Below, piece after piece: positions 23,527 to 29,385 of a stretch of DNA of 43,489 nucleotides. A model generated the notes under the pieces. That model did not search any database and was not told the DNA's origin. It worked only from the letters and a program-made list of their open reading frames with translations. The number at the start of each line of letters is the position of its first letter. Position 1 is the first letter of the stretch. This DNA comes from a virus, in IMG/VR virus record IMGVR_UViG_3300044295_000213, positions 1 through 43,489 of that record; one strand, written 5' to 3'. The position numbers were made by a program, and so were the translations under genes.

Positions 23527-23580
23527 ACTACACTGTATAAAACAGTTTTCAAGTGGAGCAACTTGCTTAGTCTAGTCTCT
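23518..23580. ncRNA. Three-way-junction RNA structure
   Basis: GAGACTAGACTA (23519-23530) pairs perfectly with TAGTCTAGTCTC (23568-23579). Inside are two further hairpins: ACTGT/ACAGT (32-36 with 42-46, 5-base loop) and CAAGT/ACTTG (50-54 with 61-65, 6-base loop GGAGCA). All 22 pairs are Watson-Crick. There is no T-run, so it is not a normal terminator; it is not a tRNA. It lies 6 bases past the stop of the minus-strand gene at 23587. Strand unknown. Confidence 0.5.
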
Positions 23581-23586
23581 ATTCGA

Positions 23587-23925
23587 TCAAAGAATCACGG
23601 TGTTTGAAGACGATACACCATGCTCTTTCGCCATTGCATCATAATCCGATTTTTTGACTGATGCAAGAGCCAAATAGCTAGTCATCTTCATTATGTGATC
23701 CTCAGCGTCCTTTCGCAACCCTTCTCTTACTTCCGAGGGGAATGAAGTCCAATTCTCGCGAGCAAAGGGACCGATCATCATTCTCCAATCGGACAATGCT
23801 CTAGGATCATTCCAATTGGGATTATAGGTATTATCACCCTGTAAGCGGTTCAAAATATCATTCGCTTTCTCGGGCGACCCTAAGAATTCACCCAGTAGTC
23901 TACGAACGTTATCGCTAACCGCCAT
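23587..23925 (-). CDS. Hypothetical protein
   Basis: A 112-residue hydrophilic helical protein: VRRLLGEFLGSPEKANDILN, WNDPRALSDWRMMIGPFARE, then KKSDYDAMAKEHGVSSSNTV. No recognised family. GC content is intermediate. Lies between the DUF932 terminator and the three-way-junction RNA. Confidence 0.65.
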   Translation of the reverse strand: MAVSDNVRRLLGEFLGSPEKANDILNRLQGDNTYNPNWNDPRALSDWRMMIGPFARENWTSFPSEVREGLRKDAEDHIMKMTSYLALASVKKSDYDAMAKEHGVSSSNTVIL

Positions 23926-23948
23926 TTTATGTATCCCGTCTTTTGTGA

Positions 23949-23978
23949 AAACTGAGAGGGCCTAAACCCTCTCAGTTT
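23949..23978 (-). terminator. Terminator downstream of DUF932 gene
   Basis: A 12 bp stem AAACTGAGAGGG/CCCTCTCAGTTT-type with a 6-base loop, followed on the minus strand by a T-rich stretch. It would end DUF932 transcription before the next gene. Confidence 0.65.
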
Positions 23979-23993
23979 CTCCAGGGAGGAAAC

Positions 23994-24027
23994 CAGCCGC
24001 TAGACCCAATCACCTAACTAGCGGCTG
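23994..24027. other. 10 bp inverted repeat
   Basis: CAGCCGCTAG and CTAGCGGCTG with a 14-base loop, in the 3' untranslated region of the DUF932 gene, just before its terminator. No T-run. Possible RNA-stability hairpin or protein site. Confidence 0.5.
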
Positions 24028-24060
24028 ATGTGGTTGTTCTACCCTACTACTCATACCCTG

Positions 24061-25056
24061 TCAAGCGGAAACTTTCTCCAAATCTCCGCTAAGGGCCGCA
24101 TACTCCGTGGCCAACTGCATCGCCTTGATTTTGCGGGTCCTTTCCGAACCATACCAAGAGTTCCACAGACGATTCTCAGGAGTCTTGCCTAGAGTGTGAT
24201 CCGTGGCATATGTTACAGAGTTGAAAACCTGCCACCACGAACCACGGGCAAACTCATTTCCAGGCTGAGTCTCAATCGTCTCCATTACCTGAGCCCCAAC
24301 CTTGGACATTTCGGTTGTGGCCTTATCCCTGCTGGTATGCGGGAAAATGCGAGTGAAATACTCCACCACACTTTCTTTCTCTGCTTTCTTGGAACCCAAA
24401 AGCTTAGCCATGTCGCGATACTCAACAAGTCGCTCATGGGCAATCCCAAGGGCCTCTTTAACCATCTCAGGATCGAACTTCTTACGATGGCTGAGCTTGA
24501 TTTGCAGATCACCTTTCGTTGCGAGGGCCAACGTCAAAGTGTTGTTGCAGACGACGCGAACGGGAGTGAAACGAATGTCGATTCCCTTACCGTATTCGTG
24601 CGGGTTGGAAAACAGCATATAGCTATCCACCCTGTCATGACCAAAAACCTCGAAAGATTCCGAGACCTTGGCCATAGCCCAAACCATTTTGCCATCACGG
24701 AGTGAACCTCCCGTCTCCATAGTCATATCGCCAGCGGCGACAAACTCATTGAAGAAATCGAAGGCTTCCGAATTCTGAACGGGGAACCACGTCCCTGAAA
24801 CGTTCGTGAGAACCTTTCCGTCCGTCTCGCGCACCAAGGCTTGATCACCCGTCGCAATCGTGCGGGGATACTCGTCACTCGGACCCTTGAACGTGATGAA
24901 CGAGGGGCGAAGAACCACCTTCCAATCAAGACCAGCTTTCTTGAGAAAGTCAGCGGGGGGCGTATCGGGATGGCACTGCGTTCCGAAACCGTGCCACGGA
25001 ATATCAGCATTCGTGCCACGATAAGCGTAAGCCATGGTTTCAACAAGCGCGGCCAT
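24061..25056 (-). CDS. DUF932 phage/plasmid-like protein
   Basis: A 331-residue protein of the DUF932 (TIGR03299) family. Features: IPWHGFGTQCHPDTPPADFL, LVRETDGKVLTNVSGTWFPV followed by QNSEAFDFFNEFV, FTPVRVVCNNTLTLAL and NRLWNSWYGSERTRKIKAMQ. Widespread on phages and plasmids; function unknown. Start chosen at 25056 (TTGAGGAG upstream), not the longer frame to 25152, which runs through the promoter. GC-rich codons and a strong promoter imply high expression. Confidence 0.88.
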   Translation of the reverse strand: MAALVETMAYAYRGTNADIPWHGFGTQCHPDTPPADFLKKAGLDWKVVLRPSFITFKGPSDEYPRTIATGDQALVRETDGKVLTNVSGTWFPVQNSEAFDFFNEFVAAGDMTMETGGSLRDGKMVWAMAKVSESFEVFGHDRVDSYMLFSNPHEYGKGIDIRFTPVRVVCNNTLTLALATKGDLQIKLSHRKKFDPEMVKEALGIAHERLVEYRDMAKLLGSKKAEKESVVEYFTRIFPHTSRDKATTEMSKVGAQVMETIETQPGNEFARGSWWQVFNSVTYATDHTLGKTPENRLWNSWYGSERTRKIKAMQLATEYAALSGDLEKVSA

Positions 25057-25101
25057 TTTTATCTCCTCAATTGTTAGAGTAGTGCGTCTCTGGTGACAAC
25101 T

Positions 25102-25130
25102 CTTATACCCTAACCTAGGACAGGATGCAA
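25102..25130 (-). promoter_or_regulatory. sigma70-like promoter for DUF932 gene
   Basis: TTGCAT, 17 bases, TATAAG on the minus strand, 45 bases upstream of the ATG at 25056. Its position decides against the upstream start codon. Confidence 0.7.
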
Positions 25131-25150
25131 CAACTTTTTTCACAAGAGAC

Positions 25151-25183
25151 AAAAAAGTTTAGGGCCAGCCTTTCGGCCAGCCC
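25151..25183 (-). terminator. Terminator after the 25422 gene
   Basis: On the minus strand GGGCTGGCC, loop GAAA, GGCTGGCCC: a 9 bp stem with two central G-U pairs and a GNRA loop, then a run of six Ts. Confidence 0.8.
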
Positions 25184-25215
25184 ATCTGGTATGCTCAGAC
25201 TGTTGTGATCAGAGC

Positions 25216-25422
25216 CTAGTTGCGAATCCTGACCACGATATACTGATTCGTGTCCGCAACCTGAGCGTTGGCCTGAGCGGCATTGAGAGCCGACGCCAGA
25301 GCCGAATACTCCTGCTTATCCCCGATCAAATCGAGGAACTTCACCACTTCGGCCCGAGTCGCATCGATCAGCGACGACTCTTCCAACTCATTCGATTGGA
25401 TTCCACCCTCAGCAAGCTTCAT
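25216..25422 (-). CDS. Hypothetical early-type small protein
   Basis: A 68-residue acidic helical protein (MKLAEGGIQSNELEESSLID followed by ATRAEVVKFL...), ending in a beta segment NQYIVVRIRN. Start at 25422 with GGAG upstream; the longer frame to 25455 overlaps the promoter. GC-rich codons, own promoter and terminator: a monocistronic, probably early and abundant product. Family not recognised. Confidence 0.7.
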   Translation of the reverse strand: MKLAEGGIQSNELEESSLIDATRAEVVKFLDLIGDKQEYSALASALNAAQANAQVADTNQYIVVRIRN

Positions 25423-25455
25423 GGTAAATCTCCTATTTGCCCTAATGGCAAACAC

Positions 25456-25484
25456 GTCATATCACAGCTTAGGCCAGTTGTCAA
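25456..25484 (-). promoter_or_regulatory. sigma70-like promoter
   Basis: TTGACA, 17 bases, TATGAC on the minus strand, 33 bases before the ATG at 25422. Perfect -35; overlaps the end of the gene at 25481. Confidence 0.7.
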
Positions 25485-25711
25485 CAAGGATCGATAACAA
25501 TAATCGAAGTCCCTACTTTAAACTGATTCATTGCCATCTTCTCTAAATCGAATAGTTTTGCCTCGTAATTCGCATCATCAATTGAGTCGAACTTTTTCAC
25601 GGCATCGATATTCCGTTTCCCCATATCGGGAACCCATCGATTATGATTACCCCATAAGTAAACAGCTTGACTATTTGCCAGTTTGGCTTTGATTGTCCAC
25701 TTTTGAACCAT
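25481..25711 (-). CDS. Hypothetical small protein
   Basis: A 76-residue basic protein (MVQKWTIKAKLANSQAVYLW..., ANYEAKLFDLEKMAMNQFKV). Alternating strands and one helix; no family recognised. GAGGTAAT precedes the ATG. Own promoter at 25746-25774. Confidence 0.65.
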   Translation of the reverse strand: MVQKWTIKAKLANSQAVYLWGNHNRWVPDMGKRNIDAVKKFDSIDDANYEAKLFDLEKMAMNQFKVGTSIIVIDPC

Positions 25712-25745
25712 ATTACCTCAAAAATACGCAATTGTTGGTTTTTCC

Positions 25746-25774
25746 AGGCTAGTACGGTAAACTCACACTGTCAA
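25746..25774 (-). promoter_or_regulatory. sigma70-like promoter
   Basis: TTGACA, 17 bases, TAGCCT on the minus strand, 34 bases upstream of 25711. Confidence 0.6.
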
Positions 25775-25881
25775 GCAAACAATTTAGTTGAATATGATTG
25801 AAAATTGTAGCATATATCTTAACGAAGGTTGCTACTGGATAGAACCTTCCTTAAGGTTGTCATTGTGTGACGAGGTTCAAG

Positions 25882-26175
25882 ATGCTTCTACAATTCCCTC
25901 TTGCCATTCTTGGGCATCTTCGTAGCGGTTCCGTTAATATCGGAAAAGAGATTCTGAACACTTATCAGAATATCCGTAACGAGATTGTGGCTCAGTATGC
26001 GGCAATGAAGCATAGCCTAGATCATCACACTAAGGTTCTTCATTGCTCACATGGAATCGCCCATGCGGCATATCTATCTGCGGTTTTCATCGAAGGCCAC
26101 GGAATGTATGCGGCTGTAGCTGGCGTCCTTCTTGTAATAACTGTTGCCACCTATATCAGCAACGGATTAGAGTAA
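25882..26175 (+). CDS. Hypothetical protein with C-terminal membrane segment
   Basis: A 97-residue protein. A short hydrophobic N-terminus (MLLQFPLAILGHL) precedes an amphipathic helix NIGKEILNTYQNIRNEIVAQ and a His-rich centre (SLDHHTKVLHCSHGIAHAAY). The C-terminal membrane segment is YAAVAGVLLVITVATYI. ATG at 25882 has GAGG upstream; the earlier GTG at 25867 is less likely. Paired with the next two-segment membrane gene and closed by a terminator, a bicistronic unit opposite in direction to its neighbours. Possible envelope or lysis role, not proven. Confidence 0.6.
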   Translation: MLLQFPLAILGHLRSGSVNIGKEILNTYQNIRNEIVAQYAAMKHSLDHHTKVLHCSHGIAHAAYLSAVFIEGHGMYAAVAGVLLVITVATYISNGLE

Positions 26176-26186
26176 TGAGGTTTGTT

Positions 26187-26369
26187 ATGAACCTGCCTGT
26201 CAATTTAACCCATCGCGGCTACCAGATAATAATCACTTCTGGTATAATTTCAGCGGGCCTTATGCAAGTAATGGTCCCCCATCTACAAAACACATGTGTA
26301 GTATTTGGGGTGATAGTTAACTTGATATGGGTTTGGGAGAACACAGAAAAGGCAAAGGGGAAGCTTTAA
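26187..26369 (+). CDS. Small two-segment membrane protein
   Basis: A 60-residue protein with two hydrophobic stretches (QIIITSGIISAGLMQVM and TCVVFGVIVNLIWVW) and a charged C-terminus ENTEKAKGKL. That is the form of a small class II holin. Start at 26187 has GAGG at good distance; an ATG at 26175 overlapping the previous stop is possible. Candidate holin for the endolysin at 20732, though not adjacent to it; other small membrane proteins here compete for that role. Confidence 0.55.
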   Translation: MNLPVNLTHRGYQIIITSGIISAGLMQVMVPHLQNTCVVFGVIVNLIWVWENTEKAKGKL

Positions 26370-26384
26370 GCTCCCCCTTTTTTT
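26355..26384 (+). terminator. Terminator after membrane gene pair
   Basis: GGGG-a-AGCT, loop, AGCT-c-CCCC, followed by seven Ts. Stem starts inside the last codons of the upstream gene. Confidence 0.8.
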
Positions 26385-26386
26385 GC

Positions 26387-26617
26387 TCATTTAGATGTGT
26401 GGAAGATGAATCTCTTTTTATCTTCTCTGGACATATTGTGATCTATCAGGGCGATGCGGCTCTCTAGAGCTTTTATCAAAACAGTGTTTGATAAAGCGTA
26501 TGAGTCTAGGAATGCCGTTATATAATCCAATGCGAAGCGTATCGCTTCTTCATCCGTTTTACCTTTTTGCTTCTGGATGAAGACGATTCTATCTCTTAAC
26601 TGCTTAGCTCTTGTCAT
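26387..26617 (-). CDS. Hypothetical small helical protein
   Basis: A 76-residue protein: RAKQLRDRIVFIQKQKGKTD, then EEAIRFALDYITAFLDSYAL and a third helix. Likely a three-helix bundle; family not recognised. Convergent with the plus-strand membrane genes across the shared terminator. Promoter at 26684-26712. Confidence 0.65.
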   Translation of the reverse strand: MTRAKQLRDRIVFIQKQKGKTDEEAIRFALDYITAFLDSYALSNTVLIKALESRIALIDHNMSREDKKRFIFHTSK

Positions 26618-26683
26618 GGCTCAGGTCTCACAAGAGAGTGACGAGTCAGGCTACCTGCTGCTCCCCACCCTCTTACTATTTAA

Positions 26684-26712
26684 GAGTTAGCACGTGTCCC
26701 CTTTCTGGTCAA
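26684..26712 (-). promoter_or_regulatory. sigma70-like promoter
   Basis: TTGACC, 17 bases, TAACTC on the minus strand, 66 bases upstream of 26617. Good -35, weak -10. Confidence 0.5.
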
Positions 26713-26869
26713 GAGAGCCAGGGGACATTAAGGATGATTCTTCCCTATTATTTTCGTTGTCATGCTGCGTCGTCTTCTCCAACGAACTATGCCACTTCTC
26801 TAGATTGATGGCCTCTTGATTCAGAGTATACACATCATCCGTTAGCGGTTTTGTTTCGTGGCCGCTCAT
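26687..26869 (-). CDS. Hypothetical small hydrophilic protein
   Basis: A 60-residue very hydrophilic protein (MSGHETKPLTDDVYTLNQEA..., ending GSLDQKGDTC). GAGGGATTACGC before the ATG gives some support. Overlaps the upstream ORF by 35 bases and contains a promoter near its end. Coding status uncertain. Confidence 0.4.
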   Translation of the reverse strand: MSGHETKPLTDDVYTLNQEAINLEKWHSSLEKTTQHDNENNREESSLMSPGSLDQKGDTC

Positions 26870-27029
26870 TGCGTAATCCCTCTTCGACTTTTTCAGCTTT
26901 CACCCTAAGTCGTCCACATGAGTAAGAAGGGATTAAAGTGTTCGTAACCTCCTGATTCGTGGTTTTAATTGTGGCTATGGCTACATTCATTTCGTTATAG
27001 ATTGTAATAGTCGTTAGCACACTACTCAT
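26835..27029 (-). CDS. Hypothetical small protein
   Basis: A 64-residue protein, beta-like N-terminus (SSVLTTITIYNEMNVAIATI) and a basic C-terminus. GAGGAGC upstream of the ATG at a slightly long distance. The 94 bases before it are very AT-rich with a TATAAG but no good -35. Family unknown. Confidence 0.45.
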   Translation of the reverse strand: MSSVLTTITIYNEMNVAIATIKTTNQEVTNTLIPSYSCGRLRVKAEKVEEGLRNERPRNKTANG

Positions 27030-27123
27030 GTGTTAATGCTCCTCTAGCATATAATCTTATAGTTGTAAAGAAAAAAATTAAATTTAATGGAACTTTTTTA
27101 AAAGTTGTGTTGCCGAAACAACT

Positions 27124-27297
27124 CTATCGTATGTCGATTACGTGACCCTGCGAGTCTATTGCTCTACAGCGTCGTTTATACATACGAGAAACCGTATCGA
27201 GAGTTCTCGCAAGAGAAATCATCTCGTTATGGGCATGTTGAACAGTTACCCAATTTCCTATCTTGTCTTGTATTTGAATTAATACGGTTCTAATCAT
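27124..27297 (-). CDS. Hypothetical small protein
   Basis: A 57-residue basic protein (MIRTVLIQIQDKIGNWVTVQ followed by HAHNEMISLA..., ending GHVIDIR). The pattern of a strand, loop and long helix with R-x-x-DSQG-x-hydrophobic-hydrophobic-D recalls small phage proteins with a beta-alpha-beta fold. ATG at 27297 chosen because AGGAGT sits directly before it; the earlier ATG overlaps that site. Confidence 0.6.
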   Translation of the reverse strand: MIRTVLIQIQDKIGNWVTVQHAHNEMISLARTLDTVSRMYKRRCRAIDSQGHVIDIR

Positions 27298-27301
27298 ACT
27301 C

Positions 27302-27490
27302 CTATTTAGATTCAAAATCTTTTAATGTGAGAAGTCTCCCATCATCTGTTAGATATCCACTGAACGGCCCACCACACATGCATAAACCGTAAATACTGGA
27401 AGATGGGTCTGCTATCTTCCAGCATTTGCGGCAGACATTACATATATAAGATACGGGAGGTAAATCAGGGTCTCTCTTTTTCTTCGTCAT
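27302..27490 (-). CDS. Zinc-ribbon-like small protein
   Basis: A 62-residue protein with YICNVCRKCW and LCMCGG, a C-x2-C...C-x-C zinc-binding layout. Highly charged N-terminus MTKKKRDPD. Its ATG overlaps the stop of the next upstream gene; unknown role, probably nucleic-acid or polymerase binding. Confidence 0.6.
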   Translation of the reverse strand: MTKKKRDPDLPPVSYICNVCRKCWKIADPSSSIYGLCMCGGPFSGYLTDDGRLLTLKDFESK

Positions 27491-27888
27491 TCTAAATGAA
27501 CCTTATAATATGGCATTTCCCCATAGAGAGTGCTCCACTCAGACCTTGGATATGGGCAAGTTATATAACCCAAAGCCATACCAACACACATAAGGCACTC
27601 CACGTCAAAGTGTTCTCCCCAGATAACCCCATTTTTGTCCTTTGCTCCATTGAGAAAGGTATCTCCATTTTCGTTCACACGAAAGGTTTCTGGTAATTCT
27701 CCCAAGATGCCTTTCACTTCATTTTTAAATCTCTTAACCCTGTCAGGATTAAAGCCAAACATATTAACAATGCCTTCAATCATGATGGCATTCTCTGGCT
27801 TATCCCCAGGCTTGTAATCATCTGGCAAGTCAGATTGATGATAAATGCTACCTTTAGTTATTTCTCTAACTCTCTCAGCGCTTATCAT
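27487..27888 (-). CDS. Conserved phage hypothetical protein
   Basis: A 133-residue protein. LPETFRVNENGDTFLNGAKD followed by KNGVIWGEHFDVECLMCVGM and a C-terminal YPRSEWSTLYGEMPYYKV match a family I recall in many unrelated phages ('sFlnac.d..G.qWgEH...e.LL.lG.al......PR..W..lpggmPY'). Function unknown. Start at 27888 has GGAG upstream; the ATG 4 codons earlier has none. Confidence 0.7.
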   Translation of the reverse strand: MISAERVREITKGSIYHQSDLPDDYKPGDKPENAIMIEGIVNMFGFNPDRVKRFKNEVKGILGELPETFRVNENGDTFLNGAKDKNGVIWGEHFDVECLMCVGMALGYITCPYPRSEWSTLYGEMPYYKVHLE

Positions 27889-28087
27889 AACCGACTCCAT
27901 TGTAGTTATCTTCGATTGCCCATTTCATCTTGATTAGCCAACTTATAGATACAAAGATAGGCCAGAAGAAACAGAGGAAATAGAAACCACAAACTACCCA
28001 TATATACGAATACCTAAATGTATCAGCATATTTGATAAAATTGTAGACAACAGATATCAAATAAGCAGTAATGAATATTTCCCACAT
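27875..28087 (-). CDS. Small membrane protein
   Basis: A 70-residue protein with two aromatic-rich hydrophobic segments (ITAYLISVVYNFI and YIWVVCGFYFLCFFWPIFV followed by SISWLI). The C-terminal part is charged, IEDNYNGVGYDKR. Its start overlaps the previous gene's stop by one base. Family unknown. Confidence 0.65.
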   Translation of the reverse strand: MWEIFITAYLISVVYNFIKYADTFRYSYIWVVCGFYFLCFFWPIFVSISWLIKMKWAIEDNYNGVGYDKR

Positions 28088-28302
28088 TATTTCTTCTCCT
28101 GAGATATTTTTTCCTTATTGGATTTAGGTTGTCCTAGAAAAGAGGCTATTCGGTTTCTCTCTTGAACAAGGGTTCCCAATGTCTGCCTGTTTGTCAGTTT
28201 GGTATTGATGGCAACCCCGTGTTGATCTAGGTCCGTTGCGGCACGAATGAATTCGTCAATCGCCCATAGGATTTCTCTTCGTGCCCATGCGGTCTGGCTC
28301 AT
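28087..28302 (-). CDS. Hypothetical small helical protein
   Basis: A 71-residue protein: RREILWAIDEFIRAATDLDQ, RQTLGTLVQERNRIASFLGQ, basic tail. Probably a helical hairpin; no family recognised. Located directly downstream of tRNA-Arg on the same strand, so likely on one transcript with it. Confidence 0.6.
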   Translation of the reverse strand: MSQTAWARREILWAIDEFIRAATDLDQHGVAINTKLTNRQTLGTLVQERNRIASFLGQPKSNKEKISQEKK

Positions 28303-28321
28303 GACTACCCTTTTGATGTAA

Positions 28322-28397
28322 TGGCGATCCCAGCAGGATTCGAACCTGCGACCCTCTGCTTAGAAGGCAGATGCTCTATCCACTGAGCTATGGGACC
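28322..28397 (-). tRNA. tRNA-Arg (UCU)
   Basis: A 76-base cloverleaf with encoded CCA. The anticodon stem TCTGC/GCAGA encloses CTTCTAA, anticodon TCT, reading AGA/AGG. Acceptor GGTCCCA/TGGGATC. The first 10 bases overlap the end of the preceding gene, whose TAG stop lies inside the tRNA. Confidence 0.95.
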
Positions 28398-28612
28398 GTT
28401 TCTTTTTTGACGAGCTTTTTTAACTCGTCAATTTCGGCATTCAATGAGTCAAGGCATGTCTCATAGCCTATCATCACTGGATCAGTTTTCGGATCGAAAT
28501 CAGGCTCTAGAATACACTCACGATAGGGCCTATTATTTTCCAGATAGGTTATAGCAGCGTCAAGCTGAGCTATCCGAATTAAGGCAGCATTCACTCCAGG
28601 CCTGATTTTCAT
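28388..28612 (-). CDS. Hypothetical small helical protein
   Basis: A 74-residue protein: NAALIRIAQLDAAITYLENN, MIGYETCLDSLNAEIDELKK. Two amphipathic helices; unknown. Its last codons (GTC CCA TAG) are the 5' end of tRNA-Arg, so RNase P cutting to make the tRNA would destroy the stop codon on the mRNA. Confidence 0.6.
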   Translation of the reverse strand: MKIRPGVNAALIRIAQLDAAITYLENNRPYRECILEPDFDPKTDPVMIGYETCLDSLNAEIDELKKLVKKETVP

Positions 28613-28614
28613 TG

Positions 28615-28908
28615 TTATTTCTCTAGGGCTGCTAGGATCATGGCAATCTTGCTTTCGACTGATTGACTGTTATTGAACTTCTGTAAAGAAGTAACAACGT
28701 CAATTATCAAATGTTTCATGGGAATGTTGGCGGCGGGTTCCCCATTATTATTGAATAGTTGTTCTAAGTCCACGTCCTGAATTATACGAAAAACCTTAGG
28801 GGCATTTATTTTGATATTACCTAATCTAACCTCACTCCCAGATATTATGTATAAATCACGTTTTACGTCCCTGACGATTCCTTGATCAATTTCCCAGGGC
28901 TTTGTCAT
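28615..28908 (-). CDS. Hypothetical protein
   Basis: A 97-residue protein: IVRDVKRDLYIISGSEVRLG followed by NIKINAPKVFRIIQDVDLEQ; a C-terminal helix QSVESKIAMILAALEK. Family not recognised. Lies between tRNA-Arg and tRNA-Lys on the same strand, so co-transcribed with the tRNA array. Confidence 0.6.
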   Translation of the reverse strand: MTKPWEIDQGIVRDVKRDLYIISGSEVRLGNIKINAPKVFRIIQDVDLEQLFNNNGEPAANIPMKHLIIDVVTSLQKFNNSQSVESKIAMILAALEK

Positions 28909-28937
28909 TTATAATCCCTTCCGCTGCCTTTTGTGTT

Positions 28938-29013
28938 TGGTAGACTCGATGGGAATCGAACCCATAACCTTCCGATTAAAAGTCGGACGCTCTAACCGTT
29001 GAGCTACGAGTCC
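28938..29013 (-). tRNA. tRNA-Lys (UUU)
   Basis: A 76-base cloverleaf with encoded CCA. The anticodon stem TCCGA/TCGGA encloses CTTTTAA, anticodon TTT. Acceptor GGACTCG/CGAGTCT with a G-U first pair. Confidence 0.95.
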
Positions 29014-29015
29014 AT

Positions 29016-29092
29016 TGGTAGGCACAACAGGACTTGAACCTGTAACCAGTCCGTTATGAGCGAACGGCTCTAACCAATTGAGCTATGTGCCT
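29016..29092 (-). tRNA. tRNA with CAU anticodon (Met or Ile2)
   Basis: A 77-base cloverleaf, CCA encoded, acceptor AGGCACA/TGTGCCT. The anticodon loop CTCATAA is shared by elongator tRNA-Met and lysidine-modified tRNA-Ile2. The D loop looks Met-like and the T arm Ile2-like. Not an initiator (first pair A-T). Two bases separate it from tRNA-Lys. Confidence 0.9.
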
Positions 29093-29094
29093 AT

Positions 29095-29181
29095 TGGTGC
29101 TCCTAGTAGGACTCGAACCTACACGCCCTTTCGGGCACTGGAATCTAAATCCAGCGCGTCTACCAATTCCGCCATAAGAGC
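29095..29181 (-). tRNA. tRNA-Leu (UAG)
   Basis: An 87-base class II tRNA with a long variable arm (TGCCCGAAAGGGCGT) and encoded CCA. The stem CTGGA/TCCAG encloses TTTAGAT, anticodon TAG, reading CUA and CUG. Confidence 0.95.
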
Positions 29182-29187
29182 TATATG

Positions 29188-29272
29188 TGGTGCTCACAGC
29201 AGGACTCGAACCTGCACTCCCGAAGGAAGGGGATTTTAAGTCCCCCGCGTCTACCGATTCCGCCATGCGAGC
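29188..29272 (-). tRNA. tRNA-Leu (UAA)
   Basis: An 85-base class II tRNA, encoded CCA, variable arm TTCCTTCGGGAGT. The stem GGGGA/TCCCC encloses CTTAAAA, anticodon TAA, reading UUA and UUG. First tRNA of the array. Confidence 0.95.
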
Positions 29273-29278
29273 CTGAAA

Positions 29279-29315
29279 GTAGCCTGTAACTTTTGTCATA
29301 AGAGTTGTAGGCTAC
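29279..29315 (-). other. Long hairpin just before the tRNA array
   Basis: GTAGCCT...AGGCTAC plus an inner paired region gives a stem of about 16-17 bp (some wobble) with a 3-base loop, ending 7 bases before the first tRNA. In the array transcript it may guide processing or protect the 5' end. Confidence 0.5.
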
Positions 29316-29356
29316 CCCTTTCTTTAACGCTGTGTCTGGACACTCTTTGACCAGCG

Positions 29357-29385
29357 ATGCTACCTTAGAACGGCCCGCAAGTCAA
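29357..29385 (-). promoter_or_regulatory. sigma70-like promoter for tRNA array
   Basis: TTGACT, 17 bases, TAGCAT on the minus strand, 85 bases before tRNA-Leu(UAA). It lies within and just after a coding-like fragment (29360-29467). Confidence 0.65.

Larger units (their letters stand above)
23279..23586. other. 308-base gap with RNA structure and decayed ORF
   Basis: No intact gene. It holds (a) a plus-strand signal-peptide-like frame interrupted by two TAA codons (23293-23526) and (b) a 62-base three-way-junction structure at 23518-23580. I see no clear sigma70 or late-type promoter for the minus-strand gene starting at 23278. Confidence 0.6.

Noticed and set aside
24196-24705. 169-codon plus-strand ORF inside DUF932
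   Set aside because: Antisense shadow of a GC-rich, well-conserved gene; no ribosome site or promoter.
24061-25152. Longer DUF932 start at 25152
   Set aside because: The extension covers the promoter at 25102-25130; the ATG at 25056 has a GGAG site and the family start.
26389-26396. TCTAAATG at the end of the 26387 gene, and similar sites near 27301 and 35637
   Set aside because: These are Ser-Lys-stop codons at gene ends, with no properly spaced minus-strand start behind them; not counted as late promoters.
29054-29299. 81-codon minus-strand ORF
   Set aside because: It runs through tRNA genes; a shadow of the tRNA array.
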